A DNA stretch of 39,199 nucleotides from Candidatus Nanoarchaeia archaeon (GCA_028713045.1 JAQTOY010000004.1:1-39199); one strand, 5' to 3'; shown: positions 14,934 through 23,498, counted from the first letter of the stretch. The notes: generated by a model not told the origin, from the sequence alone. A program made the numbers and translations.

Positions 14934-15491
14934 TTATCTATTAATGGCGACAGTTTGCCTTTGCAAAGAATTTCCCGTGCAATAATCATAAGCTCTTGAA
15001 AGAATATTCTTTCCAGGAGGGATATCATCTGCCCGCATGATGTAAAAAGATAAGGCTCTTAAACCATTACCAAAAGCTACTGAATAACTGCCTAATGAAC
15101 CTAATTCTTGCTTGGCATTATATACTTCTGAAGATGGATGAGACATATTGGCAGCTAACAAATTACTTAAAGAACAAAAACTAAAAAAATGACCATAGAC
15201 AACATTTTCAAGATCATATCCATAATTTCTTCTTGCTCTTGCATTTCTCGCTCTCCCTTCATCTGCTTCTTGATCTTTAAAAGAGTTCCAGTTTATTTGA
15301 GTTAATTTTGTAGAGACTGCAATCATTATGGCACCTAGAATAGGAGTCATACAAAACCCTCCGCTTACTTCAAAAATAGGTGCAGTTCCATTAAGAATCC
15401 TCGCCAAGTCTGTTTTAGTTCCTCCAGTTAAGTAATTCCAAGAATAAACTAGTCCATTGATGCCTCTCATTAGAAAATCATCAAGTCCCAT
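14934..15491 (-). CDS. hypothetical protein with hydrophobic segments (185 aa)
   Basis: 185 residues beginning MGLDDFLMRGINGLVYSWNY. A hydrophobic segment at about 45-62 (CMTPILGAIMIAVSTKL) and weaker ones near 100 (GHFFSFCSLSNLLAANM) and 135 (SYSVAFGNGLRALSFYIM) suggest membrane association. A basic Arg/Ala patch (EGRARNARARRNYG) lies between. No family recognised. It follows the 137-residue gene on the same strand with an 11-bp gap; together they look like a small membrane-linked unit. Confidence 0.6.
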   Translation of the reverse strand: MGLDDFLMRGINGLVYSWNYLTGGTKTDLARILNGTAPIFEVSGGFCMTPILGAIMIAVSTKLTQINWNSFKDQEADEGRARNARARRNYGYDLENVVYGHFFSFCSLSNLLAANMSHPSSEVYNAKQELGSLGSYSVAFGNGLRALSFYIMRADDIPPGKNILSRAYDYCTGNSLQRQTVAINR

Positions 15492-15502
15492 TTTTATAGA
15501 AA

Positions 15503-15916
15503 TCAGTTACTTTTTGGTTTAGCTTGTGCTTCTTTTGTCCTTTTTGCTCTTTCAGATTCTATTCTTGTTTCAATATCTACTCGTCTTGAACGCCAATCAT
15601 TTTTTTTATTTTGCAGATCTAATTCTTCCAACGTCCTTACACTTCTAAAAGAAGTTCCCTCTTGATTATCTGCGCTTAAAAGTTCAGTCCTTCCATCGCT
15701 CATTGTTGCTCTTGCAACAGGATTTTCACCATAATCACTCATATTGTAAATCTGTACTGAAGTTGGATAAGGAGGTAAATCTATTTTTTCTACAGAATCA
15801 CGGCGTCCACAACTGGAAAAAATTGCCCCTCCAACTAAGAAAGAAGCTACGCCAGTAATTATATGCGCTTTATAATCCTCTAAACTTCCCAATAAACCTC
15901 TATAAGCTTTAGCCAT
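15503..15916 (-). CDS. lipoprotein-like hypothetical protein (137 aa)
   Basis: 137 residues. A hydrophobic segment at 19-35 (IITGVASFLVGGAIFSSC) ends in a Cys resembling a lipobox (IFSSC), though the preceding N-terminus (MAKAYRGLLGSLEDYKAH) is longer than in a normal signal peptide. The remainder is hydrophilic, with a short beta-like segment (TSVQIYNMSDYGENPVARATM) and a charged helical end (IETRIESERAKRTKEAQAKPK). Upstream partner of the 185-residue gene. No homology recognised. Confidence 0.55.
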   Translation of the reverse strand: MAKAYRGLLGSLEDYKAHIITGVASFLVGGAIFSSCGRRDSVEKIDLPPYPTSVQIYNMSDYGENPVARATMSDGRTELLSADNQEGTSFRSVRTLEELDLQNKKNDWRSRRVDIETRIESERAKRTKEAQAKPKSN

Positions 15917-15966
15917 ATTATTTTTGATTTATATTTGTTTAAAAATATTATTATAATTAAGTATCA

Positions 15967-16010
15967 TTAATGTTTATGCAGAATTTGTTGTTAGGACAAG
16001 ATTTTTGAGC
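15967..16010 (+). repeat. intergenic TTATGCAG-type repeat, copy
   Basis: TTAATGTTTATGCAGAATTT, then GTTGTTAGGACAAG. It lies between divergent gene starts. Confidence 0.45.
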
Positions 16011-16118
16011 GAGTATTAAAAATTTTATTGCTATCTTCTTAACTTAACTTGTATAACATTTATTAACGAATTAATATTGGACGAAAAGATTTTAATATAC
16101 AATTCTTTTAATTAATCT

Positions 16119-17135
16119 ATGAAAAAGAAAAGAGGAACTCCAAAAAGAACAAATTGGAAAAGAAGTCTTGGAATTGTATTATTATTTGTTGGAATTGGAT
16201 TTAGTTTCACAAGCAAAACCCTTACTGGAGCAGTCATTGGTTTAAGTGCTTTGAATCTCTTGGGAGTTTTTGGAATCTTAAGTTTTATTGCAGGTTTGAT
16301 TATTTTGTATTCGGCTACTCTTGAAGAAAGGACCGAGGGGATTGATGAAATTGTTGGAGAGGCGGAACATCTAATAAATGAGCAGAGACAAAAATTTAGA
16401 GCAAATCCTGCGTATGTTATCGGATTAGAGGATATTGAAAGAAAGTTATATGCTGATGTTGATGAGTATCATAGAGTTGAAACAAAGGGTGATAGCGGAT
16501 TGAGAAAAAAAATGTTAAAGAGATTAAGAAGAAGAGTAGATGGATTGAGAAGACGAGCTGAAACTTTTTTTGAACTTCCCAGACATGTTAAACATGATAA
16601 ACAAACTCATGAATCTCTTGTTGTTGATCTTCCAGATCAGTCTTTGTATGAATATGTTCCATTACAAGGTAAAAAAACCAAGATGGTTGAATTAGATGTT
16701 GTTCATTATACAGATAATCCTGCTTATTCTAATATAAAACGGGCTTTTGAAAGAGGCGAAGATGATGTAATGAAAAATGATCTCTCTGGATGGACTTATT
16801 TTGTTGCAGAGTCTCTTCCAGAAGGTTTGCCTATAAAGGAAGCCCGAAGAATTTTGGGAACTGGATTGCAGGACTATAGTGGAAAACAACAGGTTAGAAA
16901 CCCTAAGTATGAGATTAGATTTAAGATAAAAGTTCCAAAAGAAAGAGTTTTATTAAAAGATGAAAAATATACCCTCTGGGGTCATGGTCCCTTACCAGTA
17001 TTACCCGTAAGAAAATATGCTATTGCTGGAGGGATATCAAGAAAAGATATAGTTAGTGTTCCTGATGGAAGAAAGTACTTTTTTAAGGGCGCAGAATATG
17101 CTTCTTCTGGAGAAGAAAGATGGGCAAAATCTTAA
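16119..17135 (+). CDS. two-TM protein with a soluble C-terminal domain
   Basis: 338 residues: a basic N-terminus, two TM helices (LGIVLLFVGIGFSFTS and LSALNLLGVFGILSFIAGLIIL, residues about 16-65), a charged helical linker (65-155) with many Arg/Lys, then a globular domain from about 165. That domain has VVHYTDNPAYSNIKRAFERGE, LSGWTYFVAESL, EIRFKIKVPKERVL and KYAIAGGISRKDIVSVPDG. The order resembles small effector or ADP-ribosyl-type domains in which an H-Y/T strand is followed by a late 'I...I' strand, but key residues cannot be confirmed and I leave it unnamed. Its TAA overlaps the opposing cupin stop by two bases. Confidence 0.65.
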   Translation: MKKKRGTPKRTNWKRSLGIVLLFVGIGFSFTSKTLTGAVIGLSALNLLGVFGILSFIAGLIILYSATLEERTEGIDEIVGEAEHLINEQRQKFRANPAYVIGLEDIERKLYADVDEYHRVETKGDSGLRKKMLKRLRRRVDGLRRRAETFFELPRHVKHDKQTHESLVVDLPDQSLYEYVPLQGKKTKMVELDVVHYTDNPAYSNIKRAFERGEDDVMKNDLSGWTYFVAESLPEGLPIKEARRILGTGLQDYSGKQQVRNPKYEIRFKIKVPKERVLLKDEKYTLWGHGPLPVLPVRKYAIAGGISRKDIVSVPDGRKYFFKGAEYASSGEERWAKS

Positions 17136-17932
17136 TGTTCTTCAATAAATTCTCTTAAACGAATTCTTGCATTAGGATTTGTTGCTTCAGAGGCTAGAAT
17201 TTCTGCTTCTCGAATCATCCTTTCTCTTTCAGAATCGGTTCTTAAATCTCTGCTATATTCTTTTAATGCTGCTACAACTTCATCACCAGATTGATAGGAA
17301 GGGGAATCAAGCAGAGCAGTTAATTCTTGTGAAATTCTTGGTTGGCTTCTTGGATGATAAAGATGGTCTTTTTTTCCTGGAAAGGTTTGCTTTACTGGAA
17401 AAGTTAAAGAACCTTGTTCCAAAGTTTGAACATAATGTAGAGTTCTTGGAGGAATTCTTAAGATCTGTCCGGGAGAAAGTTCAACAATCTGGTAATTCGT
17501 ATCCTCTTCAACAGGCCTTAAATTAACAAAACTACTTCCACCTAATTGAACAATAGATTCCTCTGTTGTATGATAATGTTCATAAGTCCTCTCTCCAGAT
17601 GGCAAATATTGAACAAGGGCTACATGATTTAATCCATTTGCAAGAAAAAATGTTTTAGCAAAATTTTTTGTGCCGGATTCTGGCTCTAGTTTTCTAGGAT
17701 TATTTCTACCTCTAAAAAAATTCGGATTTAAAAAAACAGTTCCTCTTAAATCATCTTCTGCAAGAGCAACACTTCTCGTAAGTACCTCTCTTCCACAAGA
17801 AGTTAAATCTCTACGTGTATAGGCTACTAATTCAAAATCTCCTAGGCCCAATACTCGTAATCCCTTTTTATTTTCAGTGTATAATGAATCATGCAAAGAG
17901 GTATCAAGTGATATCGAAGGTAAACTTCTCAT
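17132..17932 (-). CDS. cupin-domain protein
   Basis: 266 residues. The conserved cupin barrel is at about 110-190: GERTYEHYHTTEESIVQLGG carries the first metal motif (H-x-H-x-x-x-E...G), and LSPGQILRIPPRTLHYVQ the second (P...H). The His/His/Glu/His set predicts a bound divalent metal. An N-terminal region of about 100 residues and a helical Glu/Arg-rich C-terminal region (residues about 200-266) flank it. No specific enzyme (isomerase, dioxygenase, regulator) can be chosen. It converges on the 16119 gene with overlapping stop codons. Confidence 0.75.
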   Translation of the reverse strand: MRSLPSISLDTSLHDSLYTENKKGLRVLGLGDFELVAYTRRDLTSCGREVLTRSVALAEDDLRGTVFLNPNFFRGRNNPRKLEPESGTKNFAKTFFLANGLNHVALVQYLPSGERTYEHYHTTEESIVQLGGSSFVNLRPVEEDTNYQIVELSPGQILRIPPRTLHYVQTLEQGSLTFPVKQTFPGKKDHLYHPRSQPRISQELTALLDSPSYQSGDEVVAALKEYSRDLRTDSERERMIREAEILASEATNPNARIRLREFIEEH

Positions 17933-18265
17933 AAAGATATTTCAAAAATCTTCTTATTTAAACATTCTTTTAAATATTATTTATTGGACAGTGACTAAAA
18001 TAAATATATTATAAAATACCTAGTAATTTAATATAGATATTAAAAATCTTGCCGAATTTTTTTAGATTTTATTCTTCGATAGCTTTTTAAAGGTATTTTT
18101 CTAAGAGATTTAAAGCTTATAGCATTAATGTGATGTTATAATTTAAGAGTAAGAAGGTTCTTACTGCTTTTAAAATTAATAATAAATTAATACTGGACTG
18201 ATGAATTTAAATTCATCGGTAAATCTCATTTGGATAAAACATAAAGTTTTATCTATATACCAACC
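17933..18265. other. 333-bp divergent intergenic region with stem-loops
   Basis: No gene seen. It holds a repeat copy at 18125-18170 (TTAATG...TAAGAGTAAGAAGG) containing the hairpin GTAAGAA-GG-TTCTTAC (18151-18166). Then come a 24-nt stem, ACTGATGAATTT/AAATTCATCGGT (18197-18220), and GATAAAAC-ATAAA-GTTTTATC (18233-18253), which ends 12 bases before the eL33 start. Confidence 0.6.
18125..18170 (+). repeat. intergenic TTATGCAG/GAGTAAG-type repeat, diverged copy
   Basis: TTAATGTGATGTTATAATTT followed by AAGAGTAAGAAGG. It keeps the TTAATG start and the GAGTAAG core but lacks the TTATGCAG box. Confidence 0.3.
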
Positions 18266-18523
18266 ATGAAAGGAAAAGTTATTCAATTTAGAAGAAGTTT
18301 GAAAAGAATACATGAAAAGCATTTCATCTTAGATGTGGATGCAGATTCAAAAGAAAAAGCTGCAAAATTTGCAGGAAAAGAGGTCATCTGGACTTCGCCT
18401 GCTGGAAAGAAGATTCATGGAAAAATTTCAGCTTCACATGGAAACAAAGGGCTTGTAAGAGCAATATTTGAAAAAGGTTTGCCTGGGCAGGCAAGAAATA
18501 CTGAGGTGGAAATAAAAAATTAA
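18266..18523 (+). CDS. rpl35ae: 50S ribosomal protein eL33 (L35Ae)
   Basis: 85 residues, the usual archaeal length. Family marks: KGKVIQFRRSLKRIHEKHFIL at the start, then AAKFAGKEVIWTSPAGKKIHGKI and the signature SASHGNKGLVRAIFEKGLPGQARNTEVEI. eL33 is a large-subunit protein found only in archaea and eukaryotes. It begins a unit with a 52-residue orphan gene and uL16. Three stem-loops lie immediately upstream, the last 12 bases before ATG. Confidence 0.92.
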   Translation: MKGKVIQFRRSLKRIHEKHFILDVDADSKEKAAKFAGKEVIWTSPAGKKIHGKISASHGNKGLVRAIFEKGLPGQARNTEVEIKN

Positions 18524-18550
18524 ATTAAATAAATATGGAGGAAAAATAAA

Positions 18551-18709
18551 ATGAAAGATTATGAAAATTTAGTAACGCCTTATGGAACTTTATCCTATCT
18601 TGGTAAAAGCAGCACAAGGCCTGATTTAGGATTATTCGAACATAAAGGGACTGGTGAAATTTATGAATTAAATCCCCGATTAGTTGAACCATTCATGGAT
18701 TTTAAATAG
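18551..18709 (+). CDS. orphan 52-residue protein between ribosomal genes
   Basis: A 52-codon frame from ATG 18551 with TGGAGG about ten bases upstream, so it is translated with a proper ribosome site. The product (MKDYENLVTPYGTLSYLGKS...RPDLGLFEHKGTGEIYELNPRLVEPFMDFK) is soluble and mixed in charge, with no Cys or TM. It lies 27 bp after eL33 and 26 bp before uL16 in the same direction. Its place in a ribosomal operon suggests a ribosome- or translation-linked role; this is inference and I do not recognise the family. Confidence 0.65.
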   Translation: MKDYENLVTPYGTLSYLGKSSTRPDLGLFEHKGTGEIYELNPRLVEPFMDFK

Positions 18710-18735
18710 GATAAAAAATAAATGAATAAGATAAA

Positions 18736-19287
18736 ATGGTAGTTGTAAGAAAAGCATTGGCATATTCGAAAAGAAAACCTGTTGTAAATACTCGAAGGTC
18801 TAAGATTCAGCAATTGAGCTATGTAAAGATGGTTCCATCGCAAAAAATTGTCAAATTTTTTATGGGAGACATAAAGGGTTTTAATGATGGAAAATACAAT
18901 ATAAGGATTGACATCATAAGCCTGGAAAATGTCCAAATAAGAGATTTATCTTTGGAAGCTACAAGACAATCTTTGCACAAGGATTTTTCAGTTGATTTTC
19001 CAAATAGCAGTTATTATCTCAGATGCAATGCCTATCCTCATAATATTTTAAGAAACAACAGAGTTTATTCTGGAGGAAGCAAAGGAGAAAGAATCCAGAC
19101 AGGAATGTCAAAAAGTTTTGGAAGTCCTGAAGGAAGGGCTGCAGTAATTAAAGCAGGAAAATCTGTTTTCACTGCATATTTCAATGGAGAGAATAATATT
19201 CCAAAAGCAAGGGCTATCTGCAAGAAAACAACTCCAAAACTGCCTTGTGCAACAAAGATTGTTGCCACAATCCTAAAGAAAGCTTAG
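18736..19287 (+). CDS. rpl10e: 50S ribosomal protein uL16 (archaeal L10e form)
   Basis: 183 residues, in the family range. The C-terminal half is diagnostic: YYLRCNAYPHNILRNNRVYSGGSKGERIQTGMSKSFGSPEGRAAVIKAG corresponds to the conserved R(V/C)xxYPHxVLRENK...AGADRxxxGMRxAFGKPxGxAARV region. The N-terminal quarter (VVVRKALAYSKRKPVVNTRRSKI) departs more from the usual RPARCYR start, a divergence common in reduced genomes. No strong ribosome site; translation is probably coupled to the upstream small gene. Confidence 0.88.
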   Translation: MVVVRKALAYSKRKPVVNTRRSKIQQLSYVKMVPSQKIVKFFMGDIKGFNDGKYNIRIDIISLENVQIRDLSLEATRQSLHKDFSVDFPNSSYYLRCNAYPHNILRNNRVYSGGSKGERIQTGMSKSFGSPEGRAAVIKAGKSVFTAYFNGENNIPKARAICKKTTPKLPCATKIVATILKKA

Positions 19288-19335
19288 TTCTTTTATCATA
19301 ATAAACTTTAAATAGAAAAAGTTGCTGGTTCTTAG

Positions 19336-22300
19336 ATGGAAAAAAATGGTGAGAAGAAAGATAGCGATGCATATATAAAATGGTTTTCTGAGCTTTCTAA
19401 CCAGGATATTAAGATTGCTGGAGGCAAGGGTGCAAGTCTTGCTGAAATGTATAATCATAAATTTCCAGTTCCACCTGGTTTTGTTATAACTGCACAGGCC
19501 TTTGATTATTTCTTAAAAAAAAATAAGATAAACGAAAAAATAAGGGAAATCATAGAAAGCATTGAAACTGAGGACACTTCGGAATTGGATAAGAAATCTA
19601 AGGAGATAAGATCCTTGGTTGAAAGTCAGGAAATGCCTGAGGATTTAAAAAGAGAAGTTCTTGAAAATTATCATATTTTAGGAACTGAAAAAATAGATAA
19701 AACTGGAATTTCTAAAGATGCTTTGAGTCTTTTAAAAAATTCTTATGAACCGGTATTTGTTTCTGTAAGGAGTTCCGCAACAGCAGAAGATTTGGCAGAT
19801 GCAAGTTTTGCAGGACAGCAGGAAAGTTTTCTTAATGTCAAAGGGGACAGAAGCCTTATGGAGAATATTAAGAGATGTTTTTCTTCTTTGTTTACTCCGA
19901 GGGCGATTTATTACAGGCATAAAAAAGGTTTTGACAAGACAAATGTTCTTTTGGCGGTTGTCATCCAAAGAATGGTTGATTCTGAAAAATCTGGAGTCAT
20001 CTTTTCAAAAGATCCCACAAATCAGACTAAGAACATCATAATAGAAGCAGTTTATGGCTTGGGAGAAGGAATTGTTTCTGGAAGGATAAATCCCGACAAT
20101 TATTCAATTTCCAATGATCTGGAAATAAAAAATGTAAAAATTGGGGATAAAAAAATAGCAATCACAAGAGATTCTTCTGGAAGAAATACGATTGTTAAAT
20201 TAAATCCTGAGAAGAGCAAGTCAAGGGTTCTCACCAATGGGAAACTTATAGAATTGGCTAACTATGCTTTAAGACTAGAAGAGCATTATAAAAAACCACA
20301 GGACATTGAATTTGCAATTGAAGAAGACAAGATTTATATTGTTCAATCAAGGCCTATAACAACTCTTGGTGAAAAGAAGGTACAACGGGAGATTTCTGGA
20401 AAAGTTTTGTTAGAGGGGCAGGGTGCAAGTCCTGGCATTGGAGTTGGTGTTGTAAGAATAATAAAAGATTTGAAGGACTTAGATAAAATAAGAAAAGGGG
20501 ATGTTCTTGTGACTGAGATGACGAACCCTGACATGGTTGTTAGCATGCAAAAATCAGCAGCTATTGTAACAGATGAAGGAGGATTGACTTCGCATGCTGC
20601 AATTGTTTCAAGAGAAATGGGAATCCCTGCTGTAATCGGAACTGGAACTGCGACTGCGGTTCTGCAAGATGGAGTTAAGATTACTGTTGATGGTTCAAAT
20701 GGAAAAGTTTACGAAGGAGAAGTCGCTGAAGTCAAGTTAGCTGAAGTCAAGCCTATTGTCAAAACAGAAAAAATCAAAATAAAACTTATCCTGGATTTGC
20801 CGGAATTTGTTGAAAGAGCAGCTCAGTCTGAAGCAGATTCTGTTGGATTATTAAGATTAGAAGGTATAATCGCCAGTTCGGGAACACATCCTCTTGGATA
20901 TGAAAAAGAAAACAAACTTCAGGAGTATGAAGAACTTTTAAGAAAAGGTGTTGAAAAAATTGCATCTCATTTTGATTCCATTTGGGTAAGGACCAGCGAT
21001 ATAAGAACTGATGAATTTGATTTATTGAAAGGAGCCCCTGAGAAAGAACTTAATCCGATGCTTGGCTTTCATGGAATAAGATTTTCACTTAAACATCCAA
21101 AGATTTTAGAAGCGGAGTTAATGGCTATCTCTAAAGTTGCTGAAAAACATCCACATAAAAAATTCGGTGTAATGGTTCCTCAGCTCATTTCAATTGAAGA
21201 GGTTGTTGAAGCAAAAAAACATTTTGAAAAGCATAAAACGCACAACATGGTATTTGGAGTTATGATAGAAACTCCTTCTTCTGTACAGATTATTGAAGAT
21301 ATCTGCAAAGAGGGGGTAAATTTTATCTCCTTTGGGACGAATGATTTGACTCAATTCACCTTGGCCTTGGATAGGGGTAATGAACATGTTCAATATCTTT
21401 ATAATGAGATGCATCCTGCGATTTTTTCACAGATAAAAAAAGTTATTGAAACATGTAAAAAATATGGCGTTGAAACAAGCATATGCGGACAGGCAGGAAG
21501 TAAAAAGGAAATGGCTGAATTCTTGTTCAAGAATGGAATAAGTTCAATTTCTGTTAATGCAGATGCTGCCCATGATATTTCTATATTGATTAAACAACTG
21601 GAAGAACAAACTTTGGAAGAGGATAGGTTGAAAGATGAGGAAAGATTAAAAGAGGAAGAAAGGATGGAAAAATCAAGATTAAAAGAAGAGGAGGAAGAAA
21701 GAGAAAGGTTAAGAGAATTGGAAGTAAAGAGATTAAGAGAAGAAGAAAGATTAAGTGATGAGCAAAGGAGAAAGAAAGAGAGATTTCAAGAAGAAATGTT
21801 GAGAGAAGAGGAAAAATTCAAAGAAGAGAAGGAAAAAAGAGAGCAAGAACGGTTAGAATATGAAAGAATAAAAGAGGAAAGAAGAAAAGAAAGAGAAAGA
21901 TTTGAAGAAGAAGAAAGAATTGAGAGAGAAAGATTAAAGGAATTGGAAAAAGAAAGAGAAAGATTAGAGAAATTAAAGTTTGAAAAAGAACAGGCTCTAG
22001 ATGACAGCGATTCTATAGAGGAGATTAATGAAGATAAAAATAGTTTCATTAATGAAGATTCCCATGAATTCGAATCTGACAATTATGTTGAATATGATGA
22101 TGGAAAAATTTTAGACAAAGAGAATATAAAGATTATCGCAGAATTAGAAGAGGAGACAAGCTTATCTTCTGATGAGAATTCAATAATTGCTAGATTTGAT
22201 AATCTAGATGACATTAAAGAAAAATCAGAGAAAATCCAGCATGAGGTTTGGCATGAAAATCAGAAAGAATTGGAAAGAGAAAGAAAAATTGAAGAAGGGA

Positions 22301-22467
22301 TTGAGGTTGAAGAAATTGATAGTTTCGATGGTGAAGATGATCAATCTGCAAACAAATTTATCAATATCTTTGATGAAGGTAAGGGTAAATCAGACAATAA
22401 ACCTGAAGAATCCAAGAGAAAGGATTCTAAAAAAGATTATAGTTGGTATGATAATGAATATGGGTAG
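19336..22467 (+). CDS. ppsA: phosphoenolpyruvate synthase with long coiled-coil/acidic C-terminal extension
   Basis: 1043 residues; typical PEP synthases are 750-800. Residues 1-755 form the whole enzyme: the ATP-binding domain (GGKGASLAEM, SVRSSATAEDLADASFAGQQE), the swivelling phosphohistidine domain (GGLTSHAAIVSREMGIPAVIG, His420) and the TIM-barrel domain ending with the catalytic Cys717 (CGQAGS). It converts pyruvate + ATP to PEP + AMP + Pi in gluconeogenesis. Residues about 757-895 are almost wholly Glu/Arg/Lys with Leu/Phe/Ile spacing (a long coiled coil or single alpha-helix), and 895-1043 are acidic with Asn/Ser, ending DYSWYDNEYG. The frame is continuous with no stop or shift between them. 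TATA CTTTAAATAG at 19306-19315. Confidence 0.93.
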   Translation: MEKNGEKKDSDAYIKWFSELSNQDIKIAGGKGASLAEMYNHKFPVPPGFVITAQAFDYFLKKNKINEKIREIIESIETEDTSELDKKSKEIRSLVESQEMPEDLKREVLENYHILGTEKIDKTGISKDALSLLKNSYEPVFVSVRSSATAEDLADASFAGQQESFLNVKGDRSLMENIKRCFSSLFTPRAIYYRHKKGFDKTNVLLAVVIQRMVDSEKSGVIFSKDPTNQTKNIIIEAVYGLGEGIVSGRINPDNYSISNDLEIKNVKIGDKKIAITRDSSGRNTIVKLNPEKSKSRVLTNGKLIELANYALRLEEHYKKPQDIEFAIEEDKIYIVQSRPITTLGEKKVQREISGKVLLEGQGASPGIGVGVVRIIKDLKDLDKIRKGDVLVTEMTNPDMVVSMQKSAAIVTDEGGLTSHAAIVSREMGIPAVIGTGTATAVLQDGVKITVDGSNGKVYEGEVAEVKLAEVKPIVKTEKIKIKLILDLPEFVERAAQSEADSVGLLRLEGIIASSGTHPLGYEKENKLQEYEELLRKGVEKIASHFDSIWVRTSDIRTDEFDLLKGAPEKELNPMLGFHGIRFSLKHPKILEAELMAISKVAEKHPHKKFGVMVPQLISIEEVVEAKKHFEKHKTHNMVFGVMIETPSSVQIIEDICKEGVNFISFGTNDLTQFTLALDRGNEHVQYLYNEMHPAIFSQIKKVIETCKKYGVETSICGQAGSKKEMAEFLFKNGISSISVNADAAHDISILIKQLEEQTLEEDRLKDEERLKEEERMEKSRLKEEEEERERLRELEVKRLREEERLSDEQRRKKERFQEEMLREEEKFKEEKEKREQERLEYERIKEERRKERERFEEEERIERERLKELEKERERLEKLKFEKEQALDDSDSIEEINEDKNSFINEDSHEFESDNYVEYDDGKILDKENIKIIAELEEETSLSSDENSIIARFDNLDDIKEKSEKIQHEVWHENQKELERERKIEEGIEVEEIDSFDGEDDQSANKFINIFDEGKGKSDNKPEESKRKDSKKDYSWYDNEYG

Positions 22468-22468
22468 T

Positions 22469-22498
22469 TTTTGTAACCCCTGTGTAATGATTACAAAA
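22469..22498 (+). terminator. hairpin after ppsA
   Basis: TTTTGTAA (22469-22476) and TTACAAAA (22491-22498) with a 14-nt loop, two bases after the stop codon. Confidence 0.5.
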
Positions 22499-22544
22499 TA
22501 GAAAGATTTATAAAGTATAAAATTCTTAGATAATCAATAATAAC

Positions 22545-23255
22545 ATGGCAACACCAACACTTGAAACTTACATATATGGTGCAGCAGCTGAAAAATTTGT
22601 ACAGGATAAAAGACCTGAATTAGCTGGCTATGTAATGACGCAGAAGTACTTTACTCTTGCAGATAATCCTATTCTTGCTCAAGCTTTTGTTGATTTTCAT
22701 AATGCAGTAATGAGCGGAAGCAATCCTTTAAACACTTCTGTTGGAAGAAGGATTACAACTGAAGGAACAAAGTATCAAGATATGCTTGGAGGAATGACTT
22801 TAAAGGACATAGCTGATTCATGTTTAGGAACTGGTATTGGAAGTGCAGTTAGAACTGAATTAATTGCAAAAGACGGAACTGTAAACTTCGGAGATGCAAG
22901 AAAAACTGTTTTAGATTATAATGATGATGTTGAAGGCGCTCAAAGAAAATTTAGAAGAAAACAAAACGATCTTGATACTGAATATCAGGCAGCTTTAGCT
23001 AAAGCTTATACTGATGATGAAGTGAGAGATGTAGAAGAGGATTTTGCTGGTAAAATGAGAAAATTACAGAAATCTATTCATGATAAAATGAAAGACCTTG
23101 AAACTTCATACAGCATAAAAGATGCACAAAGAAGATTCGGATCTGTAAGAGCAATGGAAGATGCTCAATTCGCAATCATAGGAAGAGATGCAGTATTGAA
23201 TAATGCTTACTTCCCTGTAAAAATAGAAGATCTTAGAAAAACTTCTCAAAATTAA
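22545..23255 (+). CDS. hypothetical protein with central coiled coil (236 aa)
   Basis: 236 residues, no signal or TM. An N-terminal helical part (TLETYIYGAAAEKFVQDKRPELAGYVMTQKYF) and a Gly/Thr-rich middle (GRRITTEGTKYQDMLGGMTLKDIADSCLGTGIGS) precede a heptad-like region at about 130-200 (RKFRRKQNDLDTEYQAALAKAYTDDEVRDVEEDFAGKMRKL). The C-terminus is mixed. GATTTATAAAG at about 22504-22514 serves as TATA. Followed after six bases by the small winged-helix-like gene. Unknown family. Confidence 0.6.
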   Translation: MATPTLETYIYGAAAEKFVQDKRPELAGYVMTQKYFTLADNPILAQAFVDFHNAVMSGSNPLNTSVGRRITTEGTKYQDMLGGMTLKDIADSCLGTGIGSAVRTELIAKDGTVNFGDARKTVLDYNDDVEGAQRKFRRKQNDLDTEYQAALAKAYTDDEVRDVEEDFAGKMRKLQKSIHDKMKDLETSYSIKDAQRRFGSVRAMEDAQFAIIGRDAVLNNAYFPVKIEDLRKTSQN

Positions 23256-23261
23256 TTGAAA

Positions 23262-23498
23262 ATGAGTTTTGGTTTATTTGATAATGACTATAATCAGAGA
23301 TTATTAGACCGGACTTTTTATGCCTGCCGGACAGTTTTAGGAGAGGGTTCTCTTTCAGATCCTGAGGCTATAACTGCTGTTTCTAGATGCAGTCATTTGC
23401 CTTCTGAATCAGTCAGAAAGTATATGGAAAAATTATCTTTTAGCGGAGTCATTTTTCATAGAGATGGAAGATTCGCTATGTATAAATCTTTGGCTTAA
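23262..23498 (+). CDS. small winged-helix-like protein (78 aa)
   Basis: I start at ATG 23262, six bases after the upstream stop; a TTG at 23256 is in frame but less likely. 78 residues: a short head (SFGLFDNDYNQRLL), then helices and a turn (DPEAITAVSRCSHLPSESVRKYMEKLSFSGVIFHRDGRFAMYKSL), whose helix-turn-helix-wing order is that of a minimal winged-helix DNA-binding domain. Co-directional with the 236-residue gene. Confidence 0.5.
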   Translation: MSFGLFDNDYNQRLLDRTFYACRTVLGEGSLSDPEAITAVSRCSHLPSESVRKYMEKLSFSGVIFHRDGRFAMYKSLA

